Origin: DASRIA01 sp963816975
Lineage (GTDB): Bacteria > Actinomycetota > Thermoleophilia > Solirubrobacterales > JBBDJG01
Direction of reading: 5' to 3'
NCBI GenBank assembly: GCA_963816975.1
Contig: CAWFMD010000006.1
Coordinates: forward strand, 1,426,001 to 1,490,000
Length of the DNA: 64,000 nucleotides
Part shown: positions 50,555-59,396 of the stretch, one piece after another
Numbering within the stretch: position 1 is the stretch's first letter
Layout of the letters: each line of letters starts with the position of its first letter
Notes under the pieces: generated by a model
What the model was told of the DNA's origin: nothing
Seen by the model: the letters and a program-made list of their open reading frames with translations, nothing else
Database searches by the model: none
Position numbers and translations under genes: made by a program

Positions 50555-51367
50555 TCAGGCCGGTCCGGGCACGAAGCTGAATGCGTACGCGCGCCCGGCG
50601 TCCTCGAAGACGAGCGCCAGCTCGTGCTCCTCGTGCGCGCCGGTGTCGACGAGGTCGTACACCCGGGGCCCGTCGAGCACCAGCGTGCGGACGCGATCAT
50701 CGTCGAGCAACACCTCCACCTCGCCGTCGCCGTCGAGCACCGCGGCGGCACCCGCCGCCGCATAGCGGATCCGCAGGGCCTCTCCCGGGGCGATGTCGCG
50801 CGCGGAGCGGTCGGGGTTCAGGTAGGTGTGGGGAGTGGGCGGCTTGACGAGAGCCCCGGGCGCATCCGTGGGCCGCAGCGGCGCCATCGTGTCGGGCAGT
50901 CGCACCTCGTCGTCGATTTCGTGGAGCACCTCACCGATCGCGGCCTCCGTGTCGTCGTAGAGACCCTCGCCGAAGTGGTAGTGACGGAGTACGCCGCGGC
51001 GGTCCCACAGGTAAAGCGCGGGCCACACCTCGTTGCCGTACTGGCGCCAGATCGCGTAGTCGGCGTCGCTTGCGACCGGAAACGGGATCGCCAGGCGCTG
51101 GACGGCCTGCTCGACAGTCGCCGTGTCGTGGCCGAAGTCGAACTGCGGGCTGTGCACGCCGATCACCCGCAGGCCCAGGGCCGCGTAGCGGCGGTGCCAC
51201 TCGACCACGTAGGGCAGGGCGCGCATCGCGTTCAGCGAGCCCGCGTCCCAGAACCAGACCAGCGGCGCGTTGCGCCCGAGCAGCGTCCCGATCCGCACGA
51301 ACGGCGCGTTGATCCAGGTCGTCTCCGCGGGGAAGTCGGGCACGGTGATCTCGGTGGTGGGCCGCAC
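50555..51367 (-). CDS. Thioredoxin-like (TlpA/DipZ-type) protein lacking the redox CxxC
   Basis: 270 aa, no signal peptide. The N-terminal ~150 residues follow an AhpC/TlpA-like thioredoxin fold (LVWFWDAGSLNAMRALPYV, LGLRVIGVHSPQFDFGHD, VEQAVQRLAIPFPVASD, VWPALYLWDRRG with cis-Pro). The CxxC position is AGSL, so it cannot do thiol exchange. The C-terminal ~110 residues (ALRIRYAAAGAAAVLDGDG) are a beta domain seen in DipZ-type C-termini. Located 147 bp upstream of hypC on the same strand. Confidence 0.78.
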   Translation of the reverse strand: MRPTTEITVPDFPAETTWINAPFVRIGTLLGRNAPLVWFWDAGSLNAMRALPYVVEWHRRYAALGLRVIGVHSPQFDFGHDTATVEQAVQRLAIPFPVASDADYAIWRQYGNEVWPALYLWDRRGVLRHYHFGEGLYDDTEAAIGEVLHEIDDEVRLPDTMAPLRPTDAPGALVKPPTPHTYLNPDRSARDIAPGEALRIRYAAAGAAAVLDGDGEVEVLLDDDRVRTLVLDGPRVYDLVDTGAHEEHELALVFEDAGRAYAFSFVPGPA

Positions 51368-51421
51368 GGGTGCGAAACGGTAGCGGCCGCGCCCCGATCG
51401 CCCCAGGAGGGCGGGCCGGGC

Positions 51422-51799
51422 CTACCCGTGTACGGGCGGCGGGATCAGGGGCCACTGCGCCTGCTTCCCGGGCCGCGGGTTCTCACGCAGCGCGATCACC
51501 ATCCGGCCTTCCTCGACCAGGTGCAGCCCCTCGCGGCGCTCCCGCGCCCAGCGATGCCAGCGGTTGCCGAACAGCCGCCGGCGCAGCAGCTCCTTGATCG
51601 TGCCCCGCCCCGCGAGCCGGTCGGTCCGCCCGTATGACCCGCGGGTCCCGATGTCGGGCGCCCCGTGCACGAACTCGACGTACTCGTATCCGTGGCGCCA
51701 GGCGGCCTCCACGATCCGGTCGGCCCAGGTGTCCACCTGGTCCAGCGAGTAGTGGTGCCAGTCCATGCGCACCGTGCCGCCGTCGGGATCGAGCTCCAT
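51422..51799 (-). CDS. Small Smr-domain-like protein
   Basis: 125 aa. Residues about 1-80 have the order of an Smr domain: MELDPDGGTVRMDWHHYSLD, a long helix (VDTWADRIVEAAWRHGYEYV), then VEFVHGAPDIGTRGSYG in place of the HGxG turn, and TIKELLRRRL. Smr domains are nicking nucleases or RNA-associated folds. The motif fit is partial, so the call is tentative. Stop lies 54 bp before the redoxin start, same strand. Confidence 0.55.
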   Translation of the reverse strand: MELDPDGGTVRMDWHHYSLDQVDTWADRIVEAAWRHGYEYVEFVHGAPDIGTRGSYGRTDRLAGRGTIKELLRRRLFGNRWHRWARERREGLHLVEEGRMVIALRENPRPGKQAQWPLIPPPVHG

Positions 51800-51821
51800 C
51801 CCCTAATCGTCTCAGGCGGGA

Positions 51822-51827
51822 TAGCTT
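51822..51827 (+). promoter_or_regulatory. Leaderless-type -10 element of the DoxX-like gene
   Basis: TAGCTT, 7 nt, then ATG 51835; no Shine-Dalgarno sequence. Confidence 0.45.
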
Positions 51828-51834
51828 TCCCGGG

Positions 51835-52191
51835 ATGAGCCATGCCTGGCGCTACGCGACCGCCGCCTTCTGGATCTTCGCCGGCGCGAACCATTTCCGC
51901 AGCCCCCGGTTCTATACGGCGATCGTCCCGCCACCGCTGGACCGGTGGAAGGACGAGGTGAGCGCCGCGGCCGGCGTCGCCGAGCTGGTCGGCGGCCTCG
52001 CGGTCCTGCCCGGCCGCACCCGTCCGGCGGCGCGGTGGTGGCTGCTCGCGACGCTGGTCGCGATCTTTCCCGCAAACATCCACATGGCCCTGCGGCCCGC
52101 GCGGTTCCCGAAGCTCTCGCCCGCCCTGTTGTGGGCGCGGCTGCCGGTGCAGGGCCTGTTCGCCTGGCTCACCTGGCGCGGGACCCGGTAG
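51835..52191 (+). CDS. DoxX-like membrane protein
   Basis: 118 aa, four short hydrophobic segments with the DoxX-type N-terminus YATAAFWIFAGANHFRSPRFY and AAGVAELVGGLAVLPG (the G-E-x-x-G-G pattern). Family members are small quinone-linked or redox membrane proteins of mostly unknown function. ATG 51835 is set by the -10 spacing; the open frame upstream to 51634 is a shadow of the divergent Smr-like gene. Converges on sufD. Confidence 0.8.
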   Translation: MSHAWRYATAAFWIFAGANHFRSPRFYTAIVPPPLDRWKDEVSAAAGVAELVGGLAVLPGRTRPAARWWLLATLVAIFPANIHMALRPARFPKLSPALLWARLPVQGLFAWLTWRGTR

Positions 52192-52227
52192 CTCGCTTGC
52201 GGATCGCGCCGCGCACCGGACCGCGCG

Positions 52228-53480
52228 CTACTGAAGCACGACCGCCAGCTCGCGCTGGAGTGCGGCCGAGACGGTGTCGTGCAGAAACGGCGAGCCCTCC
52301 AGCCGCCCCGCGATCACCTCGAGGAACCCGCCCACCAGCAGGCGCTGTGCCTCGGCGCGGTTGAGCCCCCGGCTCTGCAGGTAGAAGAGCTGCCCCTCGT
52401 CCAGCCGGGCCACCGTCGCGGCGTGGGTGCAGCGCACGTCGTTGGCCTCGATCTCGAGCCCCGGGATCGCGTCGGCGTGCGCGCCGTCGGTGAGCAGGAG
52501 GTTGCGGCTCTCCTGGAACGCGTCGGTGCGCTGCGCGCCCGGGTCGACCTTGATCATGCCGCTCCAGACCGCGGTCGCGCGGTCGCGCAGCACTCCGCGG
52601 AATGCAAGGTCGGAAGTCGTGTGGGGGGCGGCGTGCTCCTGCGTCGTGTCGTAGTCGATGTGCTGGTTGCCGTGCGCGGCATAGGCGCCCGTCACCCGGG
52701 CGCTCGCGCCGGAGCCGTTGATGTCCGTCTCCATCCGCAGCTTGCCCTGGCCGGAGCCGAGCCCCAGCCCCACCCAGTGCAGCGAGCGTCGCGCGCGACC
52801 TGCGCGCGCTGGCTGCCCAGGATCCACGCCCGCTCGGAGAGGTCCTGCACGCACAGATATTCGAGCGACGCACCCTCGCCGACGACGACCTCGCTGACGG
52901 GGTTGAAGTAACCGTCGAGATCGGCCTCCGCCGAAAGCCACTCCTCGGCGACCGTCACCTGCGCGCCCGCCTCCACCACGATCAGCGAGCGCCAATGCAG
53001 CGCGCCCACGCCGGCCTGGATCACGGACGCCACGACGGGCGCGTCGACCACCACGCCGGCCGGCACGTGGACGAACAGGCCGCCCCGCCAGCGCGCCGTG
53101 TTCTGGGCGGCGAACTTGTCGCGGTCACGCACCAGGGATCCGAGATAGGGCTCGACCAGCGCGGCGTGGGCGCAGACCGCCTCGTCGAGCGTGCAGACGA
53201 CGACGCCGTCCGGAGCATCTCCGCGGCGCGTCGCCGCGCCGTCGACCTGCAGCACGCCGGCGCCCTCGGCGGGCACCACCGCGGTCGCGCGCGGGGCGCG
53301 CCTCCAAATCACCGCCGCCGGGGCGCTCCCAGCCCTCGGGGTCGAACTTCGAAAGATCGGTGAACTCCCAGCCCTTGTCCTTCTGGACGGGCATCGGAAT
53401 GGACCCGAACGCCTCCTCCCCCTGCGTACGGAGGGCGGTGGTCCAGTCGGGCTCGGTTTGGTTACGCGGTGGCCGAGGGG
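52228..53480 (-). CDS. sufD: Fe-S assembly protein SufD, frameshifted twice
   Basis: Scaffold partner of SufB/SufC. Three frames must be joined: DWTTALRTQGEEAFGSIPMP and KDKGWEFTDLSKFDPEGWER (N-terminus); then, after one extra base at about 53311-53320, VIWRRAPRATAVVPAEG to the middle of the beta-helix (FVHVPAGVVVDAPVV); then, after one missing base at about 52785-52795, RSLHWVGLGLGSGQGKLRME to the C-terminus (VGGFLEVIAGRLE). No usable start codon exists in frame before ATG 53394, although homology begins earlier, so the start is unresolved. sufB upstream is intact. Confidence 0.85.
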
Positions 53481-54914
53481 CTAGCCAATCGAGCCTTCCA
53501 TCTGCAGCTCGATCAGCCGGTTCATCTCGACCGCGTACTCCATCGGCAGCTCGCGCGTGAAGGGCTCGATGAAGCCGCCCACGATCATGCCGGACGCCTC
53601 TTCCTCGGAGAGGCCGCGGCTCATCAGATAGAAGAGCTGCTCCTCACCGATCTTCGAGACCGTGGCCTCGTGGCCGACGTCCACGTCGTCCTCGCCGATG
53701 CGGATCGTGGGGTACGTGTCCGAGCGCGAGTCCTCGTCGAGCAGCAGCGCATCGCAGACCACCTTCGACTTCGCTCCGGTGGCGCCCGGCGCGACTTCGA
53801 GCAGCCCGCGGTAGCTCGCCCGCCCGCCGTCCTTCGAGATCGACTTCGAGGTGATCGTCGAGGTCGTGTTGGGCGCGATGTGGACGCACTTGCCGCCGGC
53901 GTCCTGATGCTGGCCCTGGCCCGCGAAGGCGATCGACAGGATCTCCCCGTGGGCGCGCTCGCCCATCAGGTAGATCGACGGGTACTTCATCGTCAGCTTC
54001 GAGCCGAGGTTGCCGTCGATCCACTCCATCGTCGCACCCTCGTGCGCCACCGCTCTCTTCGTCACGAGGTTGTAGACGTTGTGCGACCAGTTCTGGATCG
54101 TCGTGTAGCGCACCCGGGAGCCGGGCTTGCAGATGATCTCGACCACCGCGGAGTGCAGCGAGTCGGTCGTGTAGGTCGGCGCGGTGCAGCCCTCTATGTA
54201 GTGCACGAAGGAGCCCTCGTCGGCGATGATCAGCGTGCGCTCGAACTGGCCCATGTTCTCGGTGTTGATGCGGAAGTAGGCCTGCAGCGGCATCTCGACA
54301 TGGACACCGGGTGGGACATAGACGAAGGAACCGCCTGACCAGACGGCCGAGTTCAGCGCCGCCAGCTTGTTGTCGTTGGCGGGGATCACGGTGGAGAAGT
54401 ACTCGCGCACGAGGTCCTCGTGCTCGCGCAATCCCGTATCCATGTCCTTGAAGATCACGCCCTGCTTTTCGAGGTCCTCGCGGATCTGGTGGTAGACGAC
54501 TTCGGACTCGTACTGCGCGCCCACTCCGGCCAGGTACTTCCGCTCGGCCTCGGGGATGCCCAGCTTGTCGAAGGTGTTCTTGATGTCGTCGGGGACTTCG
54601 TCCCAGGTGCGTCCCTGCTTCTCGGACGCGCGCACGAAGTAGTGGATGTTCTGGAAGTCGATGCCGTCCATGTGCCCGCCGGCCCACTTCGGCATCGGCC
54701 GGCTCTCGAAGTGCTCCAGGGACTTCAGGCGGAAGTCGCGCATCCACTGCGGTTCATTCTTGTGGGCTGAGATGTCCTCGACGACCTCGCGGCTGAGCCC
54801 CTTCTTCGCCTTGAAGGCGTAGTCGGTCTCGGAGTCGTGAAAGCCGTACTCGTAGGAGTCCTTGATCCCCTCGAGGTTGTCGGGCGCGGCGATAGCGATT
54901 TCGGGCGTTGCCAT
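53481..54914 (-). CDS. sufB: Fe-S assembly scaffold SufB
   Basis: 477 aa, full length and intact. Right-handed beta-helix core with FVYVPPGVHVEMPLQAYFRI, EGCTAPTYTTDSLHSAVVEI (conserved Cys) and the C-terminal MSRGLSEEEASGMIVGGFIE. In the SufBC2D complex it holds the nascent cluster. ATG 54914 overlaps the stop of the Rieske gene by 1 bp (TAATG); the open frame to 55040 is the antisense-free upstream shadow. Confidence 0.96.
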   Translation of the reverse strand: MATPEIAIAAPDNLEGIKDSYEYGFHDSETDYAFKAKKGLSREVVEDISAHKNEPQWMRDFRLKSLEHFESRPMPKWAGGHMDGIDFQNIHYFVRASEKQGRTWDEVPDDIKNTFDKLGIPEAERKYLAGVGAQYESEVVYHQIREDLEKQGVIFKDMDTGLREHEDLVREYFSTVIPANDNKLAALNSAVWSGGSFVYVPPGVHVEMPLQAYFRINTENMGQFERTLIIADEGSFVHYIEGCTAPTYTTDSLHSAVVEIICKPGSRVRYTTIQNWSHNVYNLVTKRAVAHEGATMEWIDGNLGSKLTMKYPSIYLMGERAHGEILSIAFAGQGQHQDAGGKCVHIAPNTTSTITSKSISKDGGRASYRGLLEVAPGATGAKSKVVCDALLLDEDSRSDTYPTIRIGEDDVDVGHEATVSKIGEEQLFYLMSRGLSEEEASGMIVGGFIEPFTRELPMEYAVEMNRLIELQMEGSIG

Positions 54915-55243
54915 TAGGGGACCTCCAGCTTGATGGTTCCGTCCACGACGTGGACGGGGAAAGTCTCGACGGGAAGGTAGGCGGGCAGGGTACGCGGCCT
55001 GCCGGTGCGCAGGTCGAACAGGGAGCCGTGGCGCGGGCACTCGACCGTGCAGGAGCCGGCGTCGAACGGACCCTCGGCGAGCGGGCCGTCGTCGTGCGAG
55101 CAGCGGTCCTCGATCGCGTGCAGCGCCCCGTCGCAGTTGAAGACGCCGATCTTGCGACCGTCGGCCTCCACGATGCGCGCCGCGCCTGCCGGAAGCTCGT
55201 CGGCGGGGCAGACGTCGATGGTGGTCGTGGTGGTCTCAGTCAT
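54914..55243 (-). CDS. Rieske-type [2Fe-2S] ferredoxin in the SUF operon
   Basis: 109 aa single-domain Rieske protein with both ligand motifs: RCSHDDGPLAEG (CxH) and ECPRHGSLFDLRTG (CxxH). It resembles the small non-heme ferredoxin components found in many actinobacterial and firmicute suf operons. Probably supplies electrons for cluster assembly. ATG 55243 follows a -10-like TAAACT at 55262-55267 (minus strand). Confidence 0.9.
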   Translation of the reverse strand: MTETTTTTIDVCPADELPAGAARIVEADGRKIGVFNCDGALHAIEDRCSHDDGPLAEGPFDAGSCTVECPRHGSLFDLRTGRPRTLPAYLPVETFPVHVVDGTIKLEVP

Positions 55244-55261
55244 TTCCGAGTAAGCAGGTCA

Positions 55262-55267
55262 AGTTTA
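55262..55267 (-). promoter_or_regulatory. Possible internal promoter of the SUF operon
   Basis: The minus strand reads TAAACT in the only long gap (76 bp) of the operon, giving a start about 12 nt before the Rieske ATG. A small CGGAG/CTCCG hairpin precedes it. It could let the Rieske gene, sufB and sufD be expressed apart from sufCSU. Confidence 0.35.
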
Positions 55268-55320
55268 GAGAAAGAACGGGATTTCCCTAACCGGAGGTCC
55301 CGGGAGCTCCGAGGGTGCTC

Positions 55321-55758
55321 TCATATCTCGTTCCGCAAGCGCGCGACATCCGCGGCATCCGGGTCCTCATCGGGCGTACCCGAGGGCCACTCATCCGTAC
55401 CCAGCAGCGCGCCCTGGACGACCTTCAGCGACAGCAGGCCGCACTTCAGGCGGGTGGGGGAGAGCTCGATCCCGATCTCCTCGGCCACGAACGTGCGGTC
55501 GAGCCCCGCGACCTCGGCGACCGTCTTGCCCTTCAGCTCGTCCGAGATGATCGACGCGGTCGCCTGCGAGATCGCACAGCCCTGGCCGTGGAAGCGCAGG
55601 TCCGCGATCCGGTCGCCGTCGAGCTTGATGTGCACACCCATCTCGTCGCCGCAGAGCGGATTGCGGTCCTCGAACTCGGCGTCGCGCTGCTCGAGCTCCC
55701 CGAAGTTGCGGGGAGTCTTGTAGTGGTCCAGGATGAATTCCCGGTAGAGCTGGTCCAT
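55321..55758 (-). CDS. sufU: SufU-type sulfur acceptor/scaffold
   Basis: 145 aa from ATG 55758, which overlaps the sufS stop by 1 bp (TGATG). Three Zn/cluster cysteines and an Asp: NPLCGDEMGVHIKLDG, HGQGCAISQATASI, RLKCGLLSLKVVQ. The SufU insertion (EEIGIELSPTR) between the second and third Cys distinguishes it from IscU. It takes sulfur from SufS. The longer open frame to 55932 is a shadow. Confidence 0.94.
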   Translation of the reverse strand: MDQLYREFILDHYKTPRNFGELEQRDAEFEDRNPLCGDEMGVHIKLDGDRIADLRFHGQGCAISQATASIISDELKGKTVAEVAGLDRTFVAEEIGIELSPTRLKCGLLSLKVVQGALLGTDEWPSGTPDEDPDAADVARLRNEI

Positions 55759-57014
55759 CAGGCGTCGAAGATCCGCTTCGCGTTCTCGAGGGCGCCGATC
55801 AGCCGGTCGACCTCGGCGGTCGTGCTGTAGACCGAGAACGAGGCCCGGGCCGTGGCCGGGACGCCCAGGCGCCGCATCAGCGGTTGGGCGCAGTGGTGGC
55901 CGGCCCTGATGCAGACGGCCTCGCGGTTGCACAGCTCGGCGAGGTCGTGCGGGTGGATCCCGTCGACCGCGAAGCTCACCAGGCTGCCGCGCTCCGCCGC
56001 GTCGCCCGGTCCGTGGACCGTCACGCCGTCCAGCGCGGAGATCCGCTCCAGCGCGTACCGGGTCACCTCGACCTCATGGGAGCGGACCGCGTCCATGCCG
56101 AGCGCCGCAAGGTAGTCGGCGGCCGCGCCCAGCCCGGCTCCCTCCGCGATCGCGGGAGTCCCCGCCTCGAACTTCGCGGGCACGGCAGCCCAGGTCGAGT
56201 GGTCGTCCTCGACCGCCTTGATCATCGACCCGCCGCCGAGGAACGGCGGCATCTCCTCGAGCAGCTCGCGGCGCGCCCAGAGCACGCCGATGCCCGTCGG
56301 GCCGATCATCTTGTGGCCCGTGAACGCGTAGAAGTCTGCGCCGGTCGCCCTCACGTCGACAGGCATCTGTGGCACCGCCTGCGCACCGTCGAGCAGCACG
56401 AGTGCCCCGGCCGCGTGCGCGCGCTCCGTGATCTCCGCGACCGGGTTGATCGTGCCGAGCACGTTGGAGACGTGCGTGACCGCCACCAGCCGCACCCGGC
56501 CGCCGGCCAGCCGCTCGTCGAGCTCGGCCAGGTCGAGCTGTCCCTGCCCGTCGACCCGCAGGTACTCGAGCCGCGCGTCCCGCTCCTGGCACAGCAGCTG
56601 CCACGGCACCACGTTCGAGTGGTGCTCCATCTCCGAGATCAGCACCACGTCGCCGGCGCCGACGTGCTCGCGCGCCCAGGTGTAGCGCACGAGGTTGATC
56701 GCCTCGGTGGCGTTGCGCACGAACACGATCTCGCGTGGCGGCGCGCCCACGAGCGACGCGACCTTGGCGCGGCCGCCCTCGTACAGGCGCTCGGCCTCCG
56801 CGGCCAGCTCGTGCATGCTGCGGTGGACGTTGGCGTTCGAGTTGCGGTAGTAGGAGCTGATCGCCTGGATCACCGACTCCGGCTTCTGGGCCGTGGCGGC
56901 GCTGTCGAGGTAGGCGACCTGCCGGCCCCCGAACTCGCGCGCGAGAATCGGGAAGTCGGCGCGGATCTCGTCGACCGAGCGGGGGAGAGCGGGGGCGGCG
57001 GTCGTGACCTCCAT
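55758..57014 (-). CDS. sufS: Cysteine desulfurase SufS
   Basis: 418 aa class II cysteine desulfurase. PLP lysine in FTGHKMIGPTG; catalytic Cys in IRAGHHCAQPLMRR; substrate Arg near the C-terminus (TARASFSVY). It provides sulfane sulfur to SufU. ATG 57014 starts 2 bp after the sufC stop. Confidence 0.96.
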   Translation of the reverse strand: MEVTTAAPALPRSVDEIRADFPILAREFGGRQVAYLDSAATAQKPESVIQAISSYYRNSNANVHRSMHELAAEAERLYEGGRAKVASLVGAPPREIVFVRNATEAINLVRYTWAREHVGAGDVVLISEMEHHSNVVPWQLLCQERDARLEYLRVDGQGQLDLAELDERLAGGRVRLVAVTHVSNVLGTINPVAEITERAHAAGALVLLDGAQAVPQMPVDVRATGADFYAFTGHKMIGPTGIGVLWARRELLEEMPPFLGGGSMIKAVEDDHSTWAAVPAKFEAGTPAIAEGAGLGAAADYLAALGMDAVRSHEVEVTRYALERISALDGVTVHGPGDAAERGSLVSFAVDGIHPHDLAELCNREAVCIRAGHHCAQPLMRRLGVPATARASFSVYSTTAEVDRLIGALENAKRIFDA

Positions 57015-57016
57015 GG

Positions 57017-57787
57017 CTAGGCCGGCACCTCTTCGGGGTGCTTCTCGCGCACCCAGTCGTAGCCCCTCTGCTCCAGCACGGCGCCCAGCTCGGGGCCACC
57101 CTCCTCGACCACGCGCCCGTTCAGCATGATGTGGATGAAGTCGGGCTGGATGTAGCTCAGGATGCGCTGGTAGTGGGTGATGATCAGGGCTCCCAGGTCC
57201 GGGCCGCGCATCGCGTTGACGGCGTTCGCGACGGTTCGCAGCGCGTCGATGTCGAGACCCGAGTCCGTCTCGTCGAGCACCGCCACGTAGGGCTTCAGGA
57301 TCGCCATCTGGAGAATCTCGCAGCGCTTCTTCTCGCCGCCGGAGAAACCCTCGTTGAGGTAACGGCGGGTGAACTCGCGGTCCACGCCCAGCACCTCCAT
57401 GTGCTGCTCGAGCGTCTTGCGGAACTCCTTCAGGTTGATCGGGTCCTCACCGCGCGCCTTGCGATGGGCATTGATCGCGGTGCGCAGGAAGTTCACGACG
57501 GAGACGCCGGGGATCGCGGACGGGTACTGGAAGGCCATGAACAGTCCGGCGCGGGCCCGCTCGTCCGGGTCCGCCTCGGTCACGTCCTCGCCCTGGAAGA
57601 GGATCTTGCCCGCGCTGATCTCGTAGCTCGGGTGCCCCATGATCGTGTTGGCAAGCGTGGACTTGCCCGATCCGTTGGGCCCCATCAGGGCATGCACCTC
57701 GCCGCGGTCGACCTTCAGGTCGACCCCGCGCAGGATCTCCTTGCCCTCGACTGTTACGTGCAGGTTCTGGATCTCTAGGTCGGCCAT
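57017..57787 (-). CDS. sufC: SUF ABC-type ATPase SufC
   Basis: 256 aa from ATG 57787; the frame upstream to 58279 is a shadow of the Rrf2 gene. Walker A GPNGSGKSTL, signature FSGGEKKRCEI, Walker B AVLDETDSGLD. Energises the SufBCD scaffold. It is 34 bp after the Rrf2 stop. Confidence 0.96.
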   Translation of the reverse strand: MADLEIQNLHVTVEGKEILRGVDLKVDRGEVHALMGPNGSGKSTLANTIMGHPSYEISAGKILFQGEDVTEADPDERARAGLFMAFQYPSAIPGVSVVNFLRTAINAHRKARGEDPINLKEFRKTLEQHMEVLGVDREFTRRYLNEGFSGGEKKRCEILQMAILKPYVAVLDETDSGLDIDALRTVANAVNAMRGPDLGALIITHYQRILSYIQPDFIHIMLNGRVVEEGGPELGAVLEQRGYDWVREKHPEEVPA

Positions 57788-57821
57788 GTCGGGAATCGGT
57801 TTCTCCTGTCGTGGGGGTCGG

Positions 57822-58346
57822 TCAGGTCTGGGCGCGTGCCGGCGTGCGGCGGGCCCCGCGCGCACGCGCGACGCCGCCGGGGCGCGTGCGCGAGCCGCTC
57901 CTGCCCGGCACTCCGCCGCCCGCAAAGCTCGCCAGCTCCGCCAGCGTCGTCTGCTCGAGCGCGCGGGCGATCCCGCCCTGAACGCGGGTCCACAGCAACT
58001 TCGTCGCGCAGTTCTCATACCCGTCCAGCTCGTGGTTGCACAGCACGCGGCTGGCCCCCGGCTCGCCCACGCACTGCATCGGCACCAGCGTGCCCTCGAG
58101 CGCGTGCACGACCTCCGCCATCGTGATCGCCGCGGGGTCGCGGGACAGCTCGTAGCCGCCGTGGGCCCCCCGGGTCGAGGAGACGAGCTCGGCCTTGCGC
58201 AGCCGCGACACCAGCTGCTCGAGGTAGGGCAGGGGCAGCTCTTCCGCCTGCGCGATCTCGGTGAGCGGCACGGGTCCATCCGCGGCGCGGCGGGCGAGCT
58301 GGACCATCACCCTGACTCCATACTCGGACCTGGTCGAGAACATCAT
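57822..58346 (-). CDS. Rrf2 family Fe-S-sensing regulator of the SUF operon
   Basis: 174 aa from ATG 58346, preceded by AGGAGG 8 nt upstream. Winged helix-turn-helix N-terminus (MFSTRSEYGVRVMVQLARR, LPYLEQLVSRLRKAELV), then three cysteines (QCVGEPGASRVLC and YENC) plus His (CNHE) that would hold a [2Fe-2S] or [4Fe-4S] cluster as in IscR/SufR. The C-terminal ~30 residues are a basic Arg/Pro tail. First gene of the operon, so likely autoregulatory: repressing suf when clusters are sufficient. Confidence 0.92.
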   Translation of the reverse strand: MMFSTRSEYGVRVMVQLARRAADGPVPLTEIAQAEELPLPYLEQLVSRLRKAELVSSTRGAHGGYELSRDPAAITMAEVVHALEGTLVPMQCVGEPGASRVLCNHELDGYENCATKLLWTRVQGGIARALEQTTLAELASFAGGGVPGRSGSRTRPGGVARARGARRTPARAQT

Positions 58347-58439
58347 CGAAGCGGCCTCCTGGGGCGCAGCGGCAATTCCTAGTACGGAGGTCAGGATAGT
58401 AGATCGGGTCGCCGCCTTACGCGGGGGGGGCCCGGTCCG

Positions 58440-58445
58440 TACCAT
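58440..58445 (+). promoter_or_regulatory. Leaderless-type -10 element, GTG start
   Basis: TACCAT, 6 nt, then GTG 58452. The embedded ATG at 58444 is out of frame. The gap of 105 bp to the Rrf2 gene also contains an 8-G run and the divergent suf promoter (TACTAT on the minus strand near 58395). Confidence 0.45.
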
Positions 58446-58451
58446 GGAAAG

Positions 58452-59396
58452 GTGCAGCACGAGCGGCGCCAGGTGCGCGCGACGGAGACGGAATGGGTGT
58501 CGGGCGCGGCGGTCGAGCGGGAGCTCGATCTGCCCCTGCCGGCGATCGACCACGCGGTCGCCACGGGCACCGACGGGCGCCTGTTCGTAGCCGACGACGC
58601 GCACGACACGCTGGCCCAGCACACAGGGGAGAAGTTGCTCACCGACCCGCAGGTCCAGCAGTGGCACGACCTGCTCGAGTGGCGCTCGGCCTGGCTCAAC
58701 CTCCAGGGCATCCCCTATGTCTTCACGATCGCGCCCGACCCGCATGCGGTCCATGCCGACGCGCTCCCGGAGGGACTCGTGCCCGGGCGGACGCGCCCCG
58801 TGCAACAGGTGATCGACCACCTGCAGGAGCGCGGGTCCTGGGCACCGGTGCTCTATCCGCTGTCCGCGCTGATGGACGAGCGCGACGGGCACGTGTACCC
58901 GCGGACCGGCTCCTGCTGGTCGGAGTTCGGGGCCTACGTCGGCTATCGCGCGCTGATGGCGCGCATCACGGAGATCCTGCCGGTGAAGCGGCTCGCCCGC
59001 CGCGAGGTGCAATTCTCCCACCAGCAGCGTGCCGGCGACCTGGGGCGCACGCGCGAGCCGCCGGCGATGTCCACGTACGTGTACGTGGACGTGATCGAGC
59101 CCCGCGCGCGGCTCGTGCACGACGACCGCGTGCGCAAGCACGGGCGGCTCGCCGAATTCCGTGCGGATGCCTACAACGGGCTCACCTGCCTCGTGTTCGG
59201 GGACGCCTACGCGGTCCGGCTGGCGCCGCTGATCGCCGAGGCGTTCCGAAGGTCGTACTGGGCCCACTCGTACTTCGACTACGGGCTGGTCCGCGAGTTG
59301 AAGCCCGACCTGGTGGTGACCGTCGCCGCGGAGCGCGGCATGATCGTCGTGCAGTCAGATACCGCGCCGGGCCTGCGCCACCCGGAAAAGCGTTAG
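58452..59396 (+). CDS. AlgX/AlgJ-like SGNH-fold protein, cytoplasmic
   Basis: 314 aa. Layout like the SGNH acyltransferase domain of AlgX/AlgJ alginate O-acetyltransferases: an N-terminal IPYVFTIAPDPHAVHADALP, GSCWSEFGAYVGYRALMARI where the family usually has a DxHW...GA pattern, and a C-terminal VFGDAYAVRLAPLIAEAF (GDS-like block). The Asp/His of the catalytic pair are replaced by Gly-Ser-Cys, and there is no signal peptide or membrane helix. It may be an inactive or differently acting relative. The stop overlaps the convergent Sco stop by 4 bp. Confidence 0.62.
   Translation: MQHERRQVRATETEWVSGAAVERELDLPLPAIDHAVATGTDGRLFVADDAHDTLAQHTGEKLLTDPQVQQWHDLLEWRSAWLNLQGIPYVFTIAPDPHAVHADALPEGLVPGRTRPVQQVIDHLQERGSWAPVLYPLSALMDERDGHVYPRTGSCWSEFGAYVGYRALMARITEILPVKRLARREVQFSHQQRAGDLGRTREPPAMSTYVYVDVIEPRARLVHDDRVRKHGRLAEFRADAYNGLTCLVFGDAYAVRLAPLIAEAFRRSYWAHSYFDYGLVRELKPDLVVTVAAERGMIVVQSDTAPGLRHPEKR

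Noticed and set aside
58419..58430. G-run near the Rrf2/AlgX-like gap as a possible quadruplex or phase-variable tract
   Set aside because: A single 8-G run without further runs nearby; not within a reading frame. Kept only as a possible site of sequencing error.
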